From the NCBI GenBank assembly GCA_903902915.1, contig CAIUWR010000095.1, positions 62,001 to 126,000 on the forward strand: 64,000 nucleotides of DNA, given 5' to 3'. Both the position numbers and the translations under genes were made by a program. The notes below the pieces were generated by a model. It searched no databases and was not told where the DNA came from. It saw only the letters and a program-made list of their open reading frames with translations. This DNA comes from an uncultured Hyphomicrobiales bacterium. GTDB lineage: Bacteria; Pseudomonadota; Alphaproteobacteria; Rhizobiales; Beijerinckiaceae. The stretch's first letter is position 1, and each line of letters begins with the position of its first letter. Positions 28,920 to 38,068 of the stretch are shown here, in pieces.

Positions 28920-29834
28920 TCAGGCCGCGCCGCCAGCCTCCGTCTTGAGCCAGGCCGCGCCGCAGGCTTTCGCCAATTCGCGCACCCGCAAGATATAGCT
29001 TTGCCGTTCGGTGACCGAAATCACCCCGCGCGCGTCCAGCAGGTTGAACCGGTGCGACGCTTTGATGCACTGGTCATAGGCGGGCAGGACCATCTCGTGG
29101 CGCTCGCCCTTGTCGCCCTTTTCCAGCAGCGCCTTGCACTCGGCCTCGGCGTCGCGGAACTGGCGGAACAGGGCGTCGGTGTCGGCATGTTCGAAATTGT
29201 GGCGCGAATATTCTTTCTCGGCCTGCAGGAAGACGTCTCCGTAGGAGATCCTGTCGTCGCCCTCGAGGCCGTTGAAGTTCAGGTCGTAGACGTTCTCCAC
29301 GCCCTGCACATACATGGCGAGGCGCTCAAGGCCATAGGTCAGTTCGCCCGAGACGGGGGCGCATTCGATGCCGGCCACCTGTTGGAAATAGGTGAACTGG
29401 CTGACTTCCATCCCATCGCACCAGCATTCCCAGCCAAGGCCCCAGGCGCCCAGCGTGGGGCTCTCCCAATCGTCTTCGACGAAGCGGATGTCATGCAGGG
29501 CGGCGTCCACGCCGATGGCGGCCAGCGAGCGCAGATAGAGGTCTTGCAGGTCGGGCGGGGAGGGCTTCAGGATCACCTGAAACTGGTAATAATGCTGGAG
29601 CCTGTTGGGGTTCTCGCCATAGCGCCCGTCCTTGGGACGGCGCGAGGGCTGCACATAGGCGGCTTTCCAAGGCTTGCTTCCCAGCGAGCGCAGGGTGGTG
29701 GCCGGATGGAACGTGCCCGCGCCCACCTCCATGTCATAGGGCTGCAAAATGACGCAACCCTGCTCCGCCCAGAAGCGCTGGAGCGTGAGAATCAGGCCCT
29801 GAAAGGACCGGGAGGGATCGAGCGATGGCGACAT
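28920..29834 (-). CDS. glyQ: Glycyl-tRNA synthetase alpha subunit
   Basis: The catalytic alpha chain of the tetrameric (alpha2-beta2) bacterial glycyl-tRNA synthetase, which charges tRNA-Gly. The 304-residue length is normal. Landmarks: [18 protein letters not shown] at the N terminus, [19 protein letters not shown], the motif 2-like [20 protein letters not shown] at about residues 64-83, and [19 protein letters not shown]. The partner glyS is at 57279-59459 on the opposite strand, although many bacteria keep the pair adjacent. Subunit balance must therefore be set by two separate transcripts. Confidence 0.97.
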   Translation of the reverse strand: MSPSLDPSRSFQGLILTLQRFWAEQGCVILQPYDMEVGAGTFHPATTLRSLGSKPWKAAYVQPSRRPKDGRYGENPNRLQHYYQFQVILKPSPPDLQDLYLRSLAAIGVDAALHDIRFVEDDWESPTLGAWGLGWECWCDGMEVSQFTYFQQVAGIECAPVSGELTYGLERLAMYVQGVENVYDLNFNGLEGDDRISYGDVFLQAEKEYSRHNFEHADTDALFRQFRDAEAECKALLEKGDKGERHEMVLPAYDQCIKASHRFNLLDARGVISVTERQSYILRVRELAKACGAAWLKTEAGGAA

Positions 29835-29980
29835 GGGAGGAGCCCTGACTGTGTGGCGCGCAACCTATTGGCGCAGGCGGCGCCGGTCAACGGGGAAGGG
29901 GAGGAGCTGCGGTTGAGGGCGCCGGGCCATGAACGCCAGATGAACGGGCTGCTCAGGCTGGGTTCAGCGGCGGGGGCGCA

Positions 29981-30061
29981 GAGTTCTGCTGCCTGTGGCG
30001 AAACCCCTTCGCCACGACGTTTCCTCCCGCCCTTGCCGGCCCTTTCGGGGCCGGTTTTTTT
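29981..30061 (+). ncRNA. mmgR: suhB/mmgR-like (alpha-r8) small regulatory RNA candidate
   Basis: The 299-base gap between glyQ and the AbrB gene holds a compact RNA-like layout. Hairpin 1 is GTGGCGAA (29995-30002), loop ACCCC, TTCGCCAC (30008-30015). A single-stranded TTTCCTCCC follows at 30020-30028, complementary to Shine-Dalgarno sequences. The terminator is CCGGCCC (30036-30042), loop TTTCG, GGGCCGG (30048-30054), then seven T residues (30055-30061). No plus-strand gene ends nearby, so the terminator needs its own transcript. The order hairpin, UUUCCUCCC, terminator is that of MmgR/suhB RNAs of Hyphomicrobiales, which are Hfq-binding and control polyhydroxybutyrate storage in Sinorhizobium. 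The 5' end is estimated; no clear promoter is seen. Confidence 0.65.
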
Positions 30062-30133
30062 GTGGGACTACCGGGGCGTGGCTTCCCATGTTAGATTTTA
30101 GCCAGCTTCGGATGGATCAAGAGGAGTGTCGAA

Positions 30134-30346
30134 ATGGCGGCGACCGCGACTCTTTCAGCGGAATTCCTGATTTCCATCCCCAAGGCCGTCAGGGACGAGC
30201 AGCATTGGCAGGCGGGTCAGGAATTCGTCTTCATCCCCAAGGGCAAGGGCGTGCTGGTCATGCCTGTGCCGACGCTTGAGGATCTGCGGGGAATGGCGAA
30301 GGGGGCTGACACGCGTGGCTACCGGGACCGTGAGGACCGCTATTGA
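30134..30346 (+). CDS. AbrB/MazE-like antitoxin, apparently without toxin
   Basis: A 70-residue swapped-hairpin AbrB-fold protein: LSAEFLISIPKAVRDEQHWQ at about residues 8-27, then GQEFVFIPKGKGVLVMPVP. This is the N-terminal DNA-binding half of VapB/MazE antitoxins, followed by a short toxin-binding tail (DLRGMAKGADTRGYRDREDRY). GAGGAG 10 bases before the ATG supports expression. In complete modules a PIN-domain VapC follows and often overlaps the stop. Here ATG does overlap the stop (TGATG, 30344-30348), but the following frame encodes a Pro-rich sequence without PIN residues. It is therefore an orphan antitoxin or a remnant of a decayed pair. Confidence 0.75.
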   Translation: MAATATLSAEFLISIPKAVRDEQHWQAGQEFVFIPKGKGVLVMPVPTLEDLRGMAKGADTRGYRDREDRY

Positions 30347-30406
30347 TGCGGGTTCCCGGGCGTGACCTTCATATCCAAAGGCTGATTTCGCGTTTTCCTG
30401 CCCCCC

Positions 30407-31156
30407 TCACTCCCCCAGCACCGCCTCCCCCCGATGCAGCGCCTCCGCCAGCGGGGAAAATCCTGCGCCCTCGTGCAGCGTCAGCCCCGGCAGGATCCGC
30501 AGCGGCGCCCGGCTCCCCTTGACGCCCCGCAGAATGATCCGATGCGCCGCCTCGCCCGCGCGTGGATGGATCGGCAGCACGCTCAGCGCCCCGAAGCGGC
30601 CTTCGCAGGCGCTCAGCGCTTCCGCCAGATGATCCGCCCTGTGGATCAGGGCCAGGCGGCCGCCGGGGCGGGTCAGGGCGGCGATGGCGCGCAGCCAGGC
30701 CTCCAGCCCGCCGCCGTCCGCCTCGTGCGCGTGAGCGGCGGCGCGGCGTGGGTTGGGGGAGACGCGCGCGCGCGCGGGCTCCAGCCAGGGCGGATTGGTG
30801 GCCACCAGATCAGCGAAGCCGTCCGTCAGCCCCGCGTCCCGTCTGGCGCTGGCCCGCGTCAGGTCCGTCTCGACCACGTTCACCCGCGCCGAAAGCCCAT
30901 TCAGGTCAATGTTGGCGCGGGCGAGGCTGGCGGTGAGGGGGTCGCGCTCGATCAGGGTCGCGCGCAGGGCGGGGGCGCGCAGCGCCGCAGCGAGGCCCAC
31001 CGCGCCCACGCCCGCGCCCGCATCGCACAGCACGCCCTCGGCCAGCCCTATGGAGGCCGCCAGCAGCACGGCGTCCGTGCCCGCCCGGTGGCCGCGCGCG
31101 GGCTGGCGCAGGCGCAGGCGGCCGCCCAGAATGGCGTCTTCGACGGTTTGCGTCAC
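30407..31156 (-). CDS. N6-adenine methyltransferase, TrmN6-like
   Basis: A 249-residue class I methyltransferase related to tRNA1(Val) m6A37 methyltransferase. The N-terminal QPARGHRAGTDAVLLAA matches the family start, VLCDAGAGVGAVGLAAAL (about residues 42-59) is the SAM-binding loop, and ATNPPWLEP carries the NPPW catalytic motif of N6-adenine enzymes. Substrate is inferred from homology to TrmN6/YfiC; the rRNA or protein-release-factor branches are less likely. It starts inside the DUF2007 stop codon (ATGA overlap), so the two are translationally coupled. That pairing, divergent from a polyprenyl synthase, is a conserved Hyphomicrobiales arrangement. Confidence 0.87.
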   Translation of the reverse strand: MTQTVEDAILGGRLRLRQPARGHRAGTDAVLLAASIGLAEGVLCDAGAGVGAVGLAAALRAPALRATLIERDPLTASLARANIDLNGLSARVNVVETDLTRASARRDAGLTDGFADLVATNPPWLEPARARVSPNPRRAAAHAHEADGGGLEAWLRAIAALTRPGGRLALIHRADHLAEALSACEGRFGALSVLPIHPRAGEAAHRIILRGVKGSRAPLRILPGLTLHEGAGFSPLAEALHRGEAVLGE

Positions 31157-31380
31157 GGCGCGTCCCGCAATTCGCGCTCCAGCCCCGCTTCGGCCAGCAG
31201 GCTTTGGGCTTCGGAGAGCTGGGATTCGTCCACCAGAACCCGGCGTGGCAGGAAGCCGGTCGAGCCTTCCAGCGCGCTCATGTGGGAATCTGCTACGAAA
31301 AAGCGCACGTCCCCGGCTCGAAGAATCGCCTCCACCAGCGAGATCAGCACGAGATCATTGGTGCGCAGGAGTTCTTTCAT
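31153..31380 (-). CDS. DUF2007 domain protein
   Basis: A 75-residue protein: MKELLRTNDLVLISLVEAIL, then AGDVRFFVADSHMSALEGS and RRVLVDESQLSEAQSLLAEAG. This is the DUF2007 (putative signal-transducing) pattern, a ferredoxin-like fold resembling a PII-type subunit; no function is proven. The frame is open a further 81 codons upstream, but that stretch overlaps the polyprenyl synthase promoter on the other strand, and the ATG ending at 31380 fits the family length. Its stop overlaps the methyltransferase start by four bases, so it is the first gene of a two-gene operon. Confidence 0.85.
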   Translation of the reverse strand: MKELLRTNDLVLISLVEAILRAGDVRFFVADSHMSALEGSTGFLPRRVLVDESQLSEAQSLLAEAGLERELRDAP

Positions 31381-31531
31381 AAGGTCTTTCAGTATCTTGA
31401 CGCCTGATCTGGGGAACGGTCGCTGACGTAGAGGCTTGCAGGTTGTCAGCGTCTTCGCAAGCCCGGCAGGCCTTGCCCAGCGCAGCTTGCGCCCGTAAGT
31501 TGCGGCGCGTTGTGAGAAAAGGACATTTGCG

Positions 31532-32545
31532 GTGGGCGTCGTCATCTCTCTGGAAGACAAGGGCAAAGAGCCGGGCCTTGCAAGCCTTTCGGGGCTGGCG
31601 GGGCCTGATCTGGCGCGGGTCAATCAGGTGATTCTGTCGCGCACCGGCTCGGATGTGTCGATGATTCCCGAGGTGGCGAACCATCTGATCTCCTCCGGCG
31701 GCAAGCGATTGCGGCCCATGCTCACGCTGGCCATGGCCGGCCTGTGCGACTATCGCGGCGAGGGCCACATCAAGCTGGCCGCTTCCGTCGAATTCATGCA
31801 CACCGCCACGCTGCTGCACGACGATGTGGTGGACCAGAGCGACATGCGCCGGGGCAAGGCCGCCGCGCGCATGCTCTGGGGCAACGAGGCCAGCGTGCTG
31901 GTGGGCGACTTCCTGCTGGGTCAGGCCTTCCGCATGATGGTGGAGGTCGGCTCCCTGCCATGCCTCGACGTGCTCTCCACGGCGGCCACGGTCATCGCCG
32001 AGGGCGAGGTGATGCAGCTCGCCGCCGCCAAGAACATGCAGACGTCCGAAGACGAATATCTGGACGTGATCCGCGCCAAGACCGCCGCGCTCTTCGCCGC
32101 CGCCTGCGAAGTGGGGCCGATTCTCGCCAGCCGCACCAAGGCCGAGGTCGCCGCCTGCCGCAGCTATGGCTCCAATCTGGGCGTCGCCTTCCAGCTCATC
32201 GACGATGCGCTCGATTATGGCGGCACCTCCGCCAAGCTTGGCAAGAATGTGGGCGACGATTTCCGCGAGGGCAAGATCACGCTTCCCGTGGTTCTCTCCT
32301 TCCGCCGTGGCAGCGAGGTTGAGCGCGACTTCTGGCGCCGCACGCTGGAGCTGAGCGAAATCAAGGATGGCGATCTTGAAGCTGCCCTCTCCATCATGCG
32401 CCGCCATCGCGCGCTGGAGGACACCATCGAACGCGCCCGCCACTATGGCGCGATGGCGCGCGACGCGCTGGAGCTGTTCCCCGCCTCGCCCTGGAAGAAG
32501 GCGTTGCTGGAAGCTGTGGATTTCTGCATCAGCCGGGCCCACTGA
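31532..32545 (+). CDS. ispB: Polyprenyl diphosphate synthase (octaprenyl/decaprenyl type)
   Basis: A 337-residue trans-prenyltransferase that elongates farnesyl diphosphate with isopentenyl diphosphate to make the ubiquinone side chain. The first aspartate-rich motif is in LLHDDVVDQSDMRRG near residues 94-108, the second in LIDDALDYGG near 226-235, and GGKRLRPMLTLA lies near residue 56. Chain length is not readable with confidence. A GTG start at 31532 is used; GAAAAGGAC lies upstream. It draws on precursors from the MEP pathway, two enzymes of which (ispE, dxs) are also encoded in the window. It is divergent from the DUF2007-methyltransferase pair. Confidence 0.93.
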   Translation: MGVVISLEDKGKEPGLASLSGLAGPDLARVNQVILSRTGSDVSMIPEVANHLISSGGKRLRPMLTLAMAGLCDYRGEGHIKLAASVEFMHTATLLHDDVVDQSDMRRGKAAARMLWGNEASVLVGDFLLGQAFRMMVEVGSLPCLDVLSTAATVIAEGEVMQLAAAKNMQTSEDEYLDVIRAKTAALFAAACEVGPILASRTKAEVAACRSYGSNLGVAFQLIDDALDYGGTSAKLGKNVGDDFREGKITLPVVLSFRRGSEVERDFWRRTLELSEIKDGDLEAALSIMRRHRALEDTIERARHYGAMARDALELFPASPWKKALLEAVDFCISRAH

Positions 32546-32657
32546 TCGGAATTATAAGCGTGGCTTTTTTGCGGCGACGCTTGTTTGCGGCGCACAACAG
32601 GCGTAATAGCTCCCCTCGCGGCCGCCGATTTGTGCGGTAAACAGCAAGGCATGAGCC

Positions 32658-34619
32658 ATGACGACCGGCGCTTCCGGGCCTCTGAGCCAGGCCGGTGACG
32701 AGCAGACGAGCGTGGATTCCCCTGTTCCGGGACACTCGCCAGGCGCCACTGGATCCCATTCCACCTCCGCCTTCTGGACGCTTTTCATAGGCTCGATAGG
32801 CGTTGTCTACGGCGATATCGGCACCAGCCCGCTCTACGCGCTTCGCGAGGCGGTGATGGCGGCGAGCGGCGGGCATGGGGGCATCGACCGCGAGAACTTG
32901 CTCGGCGTGTTGTCGCTCATCCTGTGGGCGCTCACCATCATCGTAACGCTCAAATATGTGCTTGTTCTGCTGCGCGCCGATAACGATGGCGAAGGCGGCA
33001 CCCTGTCGTTGATGGCGCTGGCGCAGCGCTCCATCGGGCGGCAAACGCAGGCGATCTTCCTGCTTGGCGTATGCGGGGCGGCGCTATTTTTTGGCGACGC
33101 CATGATCACGCCTGCGATTTCAGTTTTGTCGGCGGTCGAAGGCGTGAAGCTGATCGCCCCGAATTTCGAACCCTATGTGCTGTCGACGACCGTCGTGATC
33201 ATTTTCGGGCTGTTTTTCGCCCAGAGCCGCGGCACCGCGAAAGTGGCCACATGGTTCGGCCCCATCATGGTCGTATGGATGGTCGTGATGGCGGTTGGCG
33301 GCGTCATTCACATCGCCGACGAGCCGCATATCTTCGCCTCCGTCAACCCCTGGTACGGGGTCCATTTCCTGGCGACCCATGGCGGCACGGGCTTGCTCGC
33401 GCTGGGCGCGGTGTTCCTGTCGGTGACCGGCGCCGAGGCGCTCTATGCGGACCTTGGCCATTTCGGCAAAAAACCCATCCAGCGCGCCTGGCTGACGCTG
33501 GTGTTCCCCGCCCTCGCGTTGAATTACCTCGGCCAGGGGGCGCTGCTCCTGTCGGATCCCACCGCGCTGGAAAACCCTTTCTTCCGCCTCTATCCCGAGG
33601 TGACCCTCCCGGTCATCGTGATGCTGGCGACCCTCGCCACCATCATCGCGAGCCAGGCCGTCATCACCGGCGCCTTTTCGCTCACGCGGCAGGCGATCCA
33701 GTTGCGGTTGCTGCCGCGGCTCGACATTCGCCACACCTCGGAGTCGCAGGAGGGGCAGATCTATATGCCCCAGGTCAACAAGGTGCTGCTGGTCGGCGTC
33801 TTGTTCATCGTTGTGCTGTTTGGCTCATCGGATCGTCTGGCCACCGCCTATGGCATCGCCGTGACGGGAACCATGGTGGTCACCGCCTGTCTCGCCTTCA
33901 TCGTCGCGTGGAAAAACTGGCATTGGCCCTTGTGGGCGGCCGTCATGCTGATGGCGCCGTTCCTTGTGACCGATCTCGTGTTCTTCGGCGCCAATCTCAT
34001 CAAGGTCGTGGAAGGCGGTTATGTGCCGCTGATGATCGCCGTGGGCTTCATGATCTCCATGTGGACCTGGACGCGCGGCACGCGGATCCTGTTCGAGAAA
34101 ACCCGCCGCGACGACATTCCGCTTCAGGAACTCGTCGATCGGCTCGAAAAGAAGCCGCCGCATCGTGTGGCCGGCACCGCCATTTTCCTGACGAGCGATC
34201 CGGTGACCTCGCCGGTCGCCTTGCTGCACAGTCTCAAGCACTACAAGGTTCTGCACGAGAAGAACGTCATGCTGACCGTTGTGACGGCGAACGTTCCTCG
34301 CGTGCCGGACGCCGAACGCATCAAGATGGAGGTGATCAGTCCCTCCTTCTCGCGCGTGTTCATGACCTTTGGCTACATGGACGAGCCCAATGTGCCAAAG
34401 GCGCTTGCGCTTTGCAGAAAGCAGGGCTGGCGTTTCGATATCATGTCGACGTCGTTCTTCGTATCGCGTCGTTCGATTCGCGCGGGGCGGAAAAGCGAGA
34501 TGCCGCTGTGGCAGGATAATCTCTTCATCCTCCTCGCCAACAACGCCACCGACGCCAGCGAATATTTCCAAATCCCGACAGGCCGGGTCGTGGAAATCGG
34601 CGCCCAGATCGCTGTCTAG
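32658..34619 (+). CDS. kup: Low-affinity potassium transporter, Kup family
   Basis: A 653-residue K+/H+ symporter. About twelve membrane helices occupy roughly residues 35-455, beginning with [20 protein letters not shown], whose [15 protein letters not shown] is the Kup signature. Others are GALFLS-type helix-turns around [16 protein letters not shown] and the [10 protein letters not shown] segment. A cytosolic C-terminal domain of about 190 residues follows, ending in [12 protein letters not shown]. Many Hyphomicrobiales carry several kup copies. The start gives a 35-residue Gly/Ser/Pro-rich cytosolic lead. The hydrolase gene follows on the same strand, but no functional link is evident. 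Confidence 0.96.
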   Translation: MTTGASGPLSQAGDEQTSVDSPVPGHSPGATGSHSTSAFWTLFIGSIGVVYGDIGTSPLYALREAVMAASGGHGGIDRENLLGVLSLILWALTIIVTLKYVLVLLRADNDGEGGTLSLMALAQRSIGRQTQAIFLLGVCGAALFFGDAMITPAISVLSAVEGVKLIAPNFEPYVLSTTVVIIFGLFFAQSRGTAKVATWFGPIMVVWMVVMAVGGVIHIADEPHIFASVNPWYGVHFLATHGGTGLLALGAVFLSVTGAEALYADLGHFGKKPIQRAWLTLVFPALALNYLGQGALLLSDPTALENPFFRLYPEVTLPVIVMLATLATIIASQAVITGAFSLTRQAIQLRLLPRLDIRHTSESQEGQIYMPQVNKVLLVGVLFIVVLFGSSDRLATAYGIAVTGTMVVTACLAFIVAWKNWHWPLWAAVMLMAPFLVTDLVFFGANLIKVVEGGYVPLMIAVGFMISMWTWTRGTRILFEKTRRDDIPLQELVDRLEKKPPHRVAGTAIFLTSDPVTSPVALLHSLKHYKVLHEKNVMLTVVTANVPRVPDAERIKMEVISPSFSRVFMTFGYMDEPNVPKALALCRKQGWRFDIMSTSFFVSRRSIRAGRKSEMPLWQDNLFILLANNATDASEYFQIPTGRVVEIGAQIAV

Positions 34620-34675
34620 CTGACGGGGTGACAAGGGTGGGGCGGCGTGGTTCATTGCGCGCAGGGAGAAAACCT

Positions 34676-35395
34676 GTGAGCGCAGCTGAACCTAGAACCT
34701 TTGTCCTTGTGCACGGCGCCTGGCATGGCGGCTGGTGCTGGCGGCGCGTGGCCGACAGGCTGATCGGCGCTGGCCATCGCGTCTTCACGCCCACGCTCAC
34801 CGGGCTTGGGGAGCGCCAGCACCTGATGAGCGGCGCCATCACCCTCGACACCCATGTTCAGGATGTCTGCAATCTCATCAGATTCGAGGAGTTGACCGAC
34901 GTTTGTCTCGTCGGCCATTCCTATGCGGGCATGGTGATTTCGCGCGTGGCCGAAGAGATGGAGGCGCGGATCTCGTCTTTCGTGTTCCTCGACGCCTTCG
35001 TGCCGGAAGATGGCGAGACGCCGCTTGATCTGGTCACAGCCCATGTCCAGGCCGATATCCGCGCTGCGCTTGCGCGTGGCGACATCAGCCGCGCCGCGCC
35101 GCCCGCCTCTTACTTCAGATTGCAGGCGCCCGAGGATGTGGCGTGGATCGATTCGCTCATGACGCCCCAGCCCAACGGCGTCTGGCCTCACCCGATCCAT
35201 CTGACCGGCGCGCGCGACCGCATCGCCAAACGCGCCTATGTGCGGGCGGGCCTTTACCCCAATCCGAATTTTGACGCCGCGATGGAGAAGCTGCGCGTGC
35301 GCGATGGCTGGCGTGTGATAAGTCTGCCGGGCGGGCACGACCTGATGGTCGACGCGCCGGAAGAGTTGGCCAAACTCTTCATCGAACTGGCTTGA
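34676..35395 (+). CDS. Alpha/beta hydrolase, EstC-like
   Basis: A 239-residue alpha/beta hydrolase. After the first strand, VLVHGAWHGGWCW provides the oxyanion HG region at about residues 11-23. GHSYAGM holds the nucleophilic Ser, LDAFVPEDGE follows the acid-bearing strand, and GGHDLMVDAPEEL carries the catalytic His near the end. The family includes plant salicylate-ester and hydroxynitrile-lyase-like esterases and bacterial EstC; substrate unknown. A GTG 16 codons earlier is in frame, but AGGGAGA seven bases before the GTG at 34676 and family alignment favour the later start. The Bug-type binding protein follows after 6 bases, so the two are probably co-transcribed. Confidence 0.85.
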   Translation: MSAAEPRTFVLVHGAWHGGWCWRRVADRLIGAGHRVFTPTLTGLGERQHLMSGAITLDTHVQDVCNLIRFEELTDVCLVGHSYAGMVISRVAEEMEARISSFVFLDAFVPEDGETPLDLVTAHVQADIRAALARGDISRAAPPASYFRLQAPEDVAWIDSLMTPQPNGVWPHPIHLTGARDRIAKRAYVRAGLYPNPNFDAAMEKLRVRDGWRVISLPGGHDLMVDAPEELAKLFIELA

Positions 35396-35401
35396 GGGGG
35401 A

Positions 35402-36418
35402 ATGCTGTCCATGATTCGTAAACTTGTCGTCGCCGTCGTCGCGCTGGCCGCAGCGTCGCTTCCGGCCGCCGCAGCTGATTTCTATGCTGGCAAGCAGATC
35501 ACCCTGATCGCCGGCTCCTCTCCGGGGGGCGGCTATGATCTTATGGCCCGTCTCGTGTCGCGTCATTTGGGTCGGCATATTCCGGGCAATCCGACCATCG
35601 TCGTGCAGAATATGCCGGCCGCCAACAGTCTTGCGGCGACCAATCACATCGCCAATGTGGCGCCGCGCGACGGCACGGTCTTCGCGCTTGTGCAGCGTGG
35701 CATGTTGCTGGCCAAAATCATCAATCCCACAGGCGTGCAATTCGACATCGCCAAACTCAACTGGATCGGCAACCTCAACAGCGAGACCGGCCTGACGCTG
35801 GCCTGGTCGACGGCGCCTGTGCAGAGCGCCGACGAGTTGTTCACGAAGGAATTGATCGTGGGCGGCGAGACGGGCGTGGATCCGGAGATCACGCCGCGCC
35901 TCTATAATTCGCTGCTGGGCATGAAATTCAAGGTCATCAGCGGTTATCCGGGCACGACCGCCATCGGGCTCGCCATGGAGAGCGGCGAAGTTGAGGGCGT
36001 CGGCGACTGGTCCTGGTCGAGCCTCAAGCTTCAACGTCCCGAATGGCTGCGCGACAAAAAGGTGCGCATCCTCCTTCAGGGTGCGCTTGAGAAGGATCCG
36101 GAATTGCCGAACGTGCCCAACGCGCTCGATCTGGTGAAGGATGATGTTTCGCGCCGCGCGCTGGAGCTTTATTTCACGCAGAAAACAGTGGCGCGTCCCC
36201 TCGTGGCGCCGCCCAATGTGCCCGCTGACCGCATCGCGATCCTTCGCAATGCGCTGATGGAATTGGGACAGGATAAGGCGTTTCTTGAGGATGCGGAGCG
36301 TTCGCGGCTCGTGATCGGCCTGCTGCCCGGCGAGGCCGTGGAAAAGGTGATCTCCATGATCGCCACCGCGCCGCCGGACGCAGTTGCGCGTCTGGTGGGC
36401 GCCATGGGCGTGCAATAA
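35402..36418 (+). CDS. Bug/TctC family periplasmic solute-binding protein
   Basis: A 338-residue exported receptor. Residues 1-25 are a signal peptide (KLVVAVVALAAASLPAAAA), and the mature protein begins DFYAGKQITLIAGSSPGGGYD, the strand and loop that hold a carboxylate ligand in Bug proteins. It is an orphan receptor: no TctA/TctB membrane subunits are nearby, which is common for this expanded family. It begins six bases after the alpha/beta hydrolase gene, so the pair may take up and hydrolyse one compound; this is inference. It converges with the P1 peptidase gene, two bases apart. Confidence 0.85.
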   Translation: MLSMIRKLVVAVVALAAASLPAAAADFYAGKQITLIAGSSPGGGYDLMARLVSRHLGRHIPGNPTIVVQNMPAANSLAATNHIANVAPRDGTVFALVQRGMLLAKIINPTGVQFDIAKLNWIGNLNSETGLTLAWSTAPVQSADELFTKELIVGGETGVDPEITPRLYNSLLGMKFKVISGYPGTTAIGLAMESGEVEGVGDWSWSSLKLQRPEWLRDKKVRILLQGALEKDPELPNVPNALDLVKDDVSRRALELYFTQKTVARPLVAPPNVPADRIAILRNALMELGQDKAFLEDAERSRLVIGLLPGEAVEKVISMIATAPPDAVARLVGAMGVQ

Positions 36419-36420
36419 AC

Positions 36421-37425
36421 TCAAGCCAGCGCGCCGAACCTGTCGCGCCACGCATGTTGCGCGCCCGCATAGGGCAGGGCCGTCGCCTCATAGACGCCGC
36501 GCGCGATGGCTCGCGCGAGGCAATCGGCGCAGGTCATGCCGATTTCGGTGAGGTCGCGCAGGGTTGGCTCTTCGCTGTTTCGCGCCGTCGCGGCTGCGAA
36601 GACCACATCGCCGTCCTGCATCGCATGGGTGGGCCGCAGCGCGCGCCCCATGCCATCCTGCGCCATGACCGCGATGCGTTTGAGATGCTGCTTGTTGAGC
36701 GCCGCGTCGGTGACGACGATGGCGATGGTGGTGTTCTGCGGCTCGTCGCCCTTCACGCGCATGACGAGCTGATCGTGGAACAGGCGCGGCGGCACGCCAA
36801 GCCCGCCGAATTCGCTTCCATGCTCCACCAGCCCCGCCCAGAACTGCGGCCCATCGCCAATGACCGCCGAGCCCATGGCGTTCACCGCCACCAGCGCCCC
36901 CACGCGAAACCCGCGCGACGTCAACGCGCTGGTCGAGCCGAGCCCGCCTTTGTAATTGGCGGTCGTGGCGCCTGTCCCCGCGCCCATGCTGCCAAGTGCG
37001 AAATCAGGAGCGGCGGCGCTGGCGGCCTGATGGCCCAGCTCCCAATAGGGCGGCATGCGGCCCCAATCCTTGTCGCCGCCATTGAGCAGATCGAACAGGA
37101 TGGCGCCGGGCGCGATCGGCACTTTCATGCCCCGCACGTCAAAACCGCGCCCCCGTTCGCGCAGCCATGATTGCACGCCGCCCATGGCGTCGAGGCCAAA
37201 GGCGGAGCCGCCCGACAGAACCAGCGCATCCACCGCGCTCACCGTCATGTCCGGCTCCAGCAGAGCCGTATCGCGCAACCCCGGCGCGCCGCCGTGAATG
37301 GCGATGCTGGCGGCGGCGGGCGCATCGAAGATCATGGCGGTGACGCCCGAGCCCAGCGCCAGATCCTGCGCATTGCCGACGCTGACGCCCGGGACATCGG
37401 TGACGAGATTGCGAAGCATGGTCAT
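36421..37425 (-). CDS. P1 family peptidase (DmpA/NylC-like N-terminal nucleophile hydrolase)
   Basis: A 334-residue protein of the DmpA/NylC family, which self-cleaves to expose an N-terminal Thr or Ser that then hydrolyses peptides or amides. DVPGVSVGNAQD lies at residues 10-21 and SGGSAFGLDAMGGV at 71-84. NYKGGLGSTSAL follows, and the predicted cleavage site is between N231 and T232 (EPQNTTIAIVVT), giving a Thr nucleophile as in NylC rather than the Gly-Ser of DmpA. Substrates range from D-aminopeptides to nylon oligomers, so none is assigned. It is the last gene of the leftward cox/mocA run, 34 bases after mocA, and may be co-transcribed. Confidence 0.87.
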   Translation of the reverse strand: MTMLRNLVTDVPGVSVGNAQDLALGSGVTAMIFDAPAAASIAIHGGAPGLRDTALLEPDMTVSAVDALVLSGGSAFGLDAMGGVQSWLRERGRGFDVRGMKVPIAPGAILFDLLNGGDKDWGRMPPYWELGHQAASAAAPDFALGSMGAGTGATTANYKGGLGSTSALTSRGFRVGALVAVNAMGSAVIGDGPQFWAGLVEHGSEFGGLGVPPRLFHDQLVMRVKGDEPQNTTIAIVVTDAALNKQHLKRIAVMAQDGMGRALRPTHAMQDGDVVFAAATARNSEEPTLRDLTEIGMTCADCLARAIARGVYEATALPYAGAQHAWRDRFGALA

Positions 37426-37459
37426 GTTGGGAGTTTACGGGGAATTGGGAGCGCGGCAA

Positions 37460-38068
37460 CTAGTCCAGTCTGGCGAGGGCGTCCGGCGTATCCACATCAA
37501 ACGTCACCGCCCGGCTCTCCACCGGCACTTCCACAATCTCCCCCTGCGCCGCCGCCAGCAGCGCGCGGGCGCCGACATCGCCTGATAGCGCAGCGACTGC
37601 GGGAAACAGCGCGCGCGACAGCAGCACCGGATTGCCCCGTTGGCCGTCGCGCACGGGGGCCACCGCCTTGGTCGAAGTCGTATCCGCGAAAGCCGCTATC
37701 AGTCGCCCGATGATCTCAGGCGACACCAGCGGCATGTCGCCCAGCAGCACCAGCGCGCCCGCGCAGTCTGTGGGGACGCAGGCGAGGCCGCGTTGCAGCG
37801 AGGACGCGAGGCCGGTGGCGTAGGCTTCATTATGGACGAAGGTCAGCGGCAGGCTGTCCAGCGCGGCGCGCACGGCCTCATCCGCATGGCCCGTCACCAC
37901 GATCACCGGGCGCGCGTTGGAGCTCAGCGCCGCCTCGGCCACATGGCGCACCAATGGCTTGCCGCCCATCTGCGCCACCAGCTTGGTCGCGGGGCCAGCC
38001 TCTCCCGCCGCGGCGCGGAAGCGGCTGGCTTGCCCGGCGGCAAGAATGATGGCGGCGACGCTACTCAT
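37460..38068 (-). CDS. mocA: Molybdenum cofactor cytidylyltransferase, MocA/MobA-like
   Basis: A 202-residue nucleotidyltransferase. It starts VAAIILAAGQASRF, the NTP-binding loop with the conserved LAAG and Arg, then TKLVAQMGGKPLVRH (Lys) and VLLGDMPLVSPE, the metal-binding motif. MocA adds CMP to molybdopterin-molybdate, making the cytosine dinucleotide cofactor used by xanthine oxidase-family enzymes such as CoxL. The neighbouring cox genes support this role over MobA, which makes the guanine form. Its start overlaps the upstream molybdopterin-binding gene by eight bases, so translational coupling is likely. Confidence 0.88.
   Translation of the reverse strand: MSSVAAIILAAGQASRFRAAAGEAGPATKLVAQMGGKPLVRHVAEAALSSNARPVIVVTGHADEAVRAALDSLPLTFVHNEAYATGLASSLQRGLACVPTDCAGALVLLGDMPLVSPEIIGRLIAAFADTTSTKAVAPVRDGQRGNPVLLSRALFPAVAALSGDVGARALLAAAQGEIVEVPVESRAVTFDVDTPDALARLD

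Noticed and set aside
30346-30406. A VapC-like toxin downstream of the AbrB antitoxin
   Set aside because: The frame starting at the TGATG overlap is Pro/Ala-rich and lacks the acidic PIN residues; the next gene is on the other strand.
31381-31623. 81-codon N-terminal extension of the DUF2007 protein
   Set aside because: It overlaps the divergent polyprenyl synthase start, and the family begins at the later ATG.
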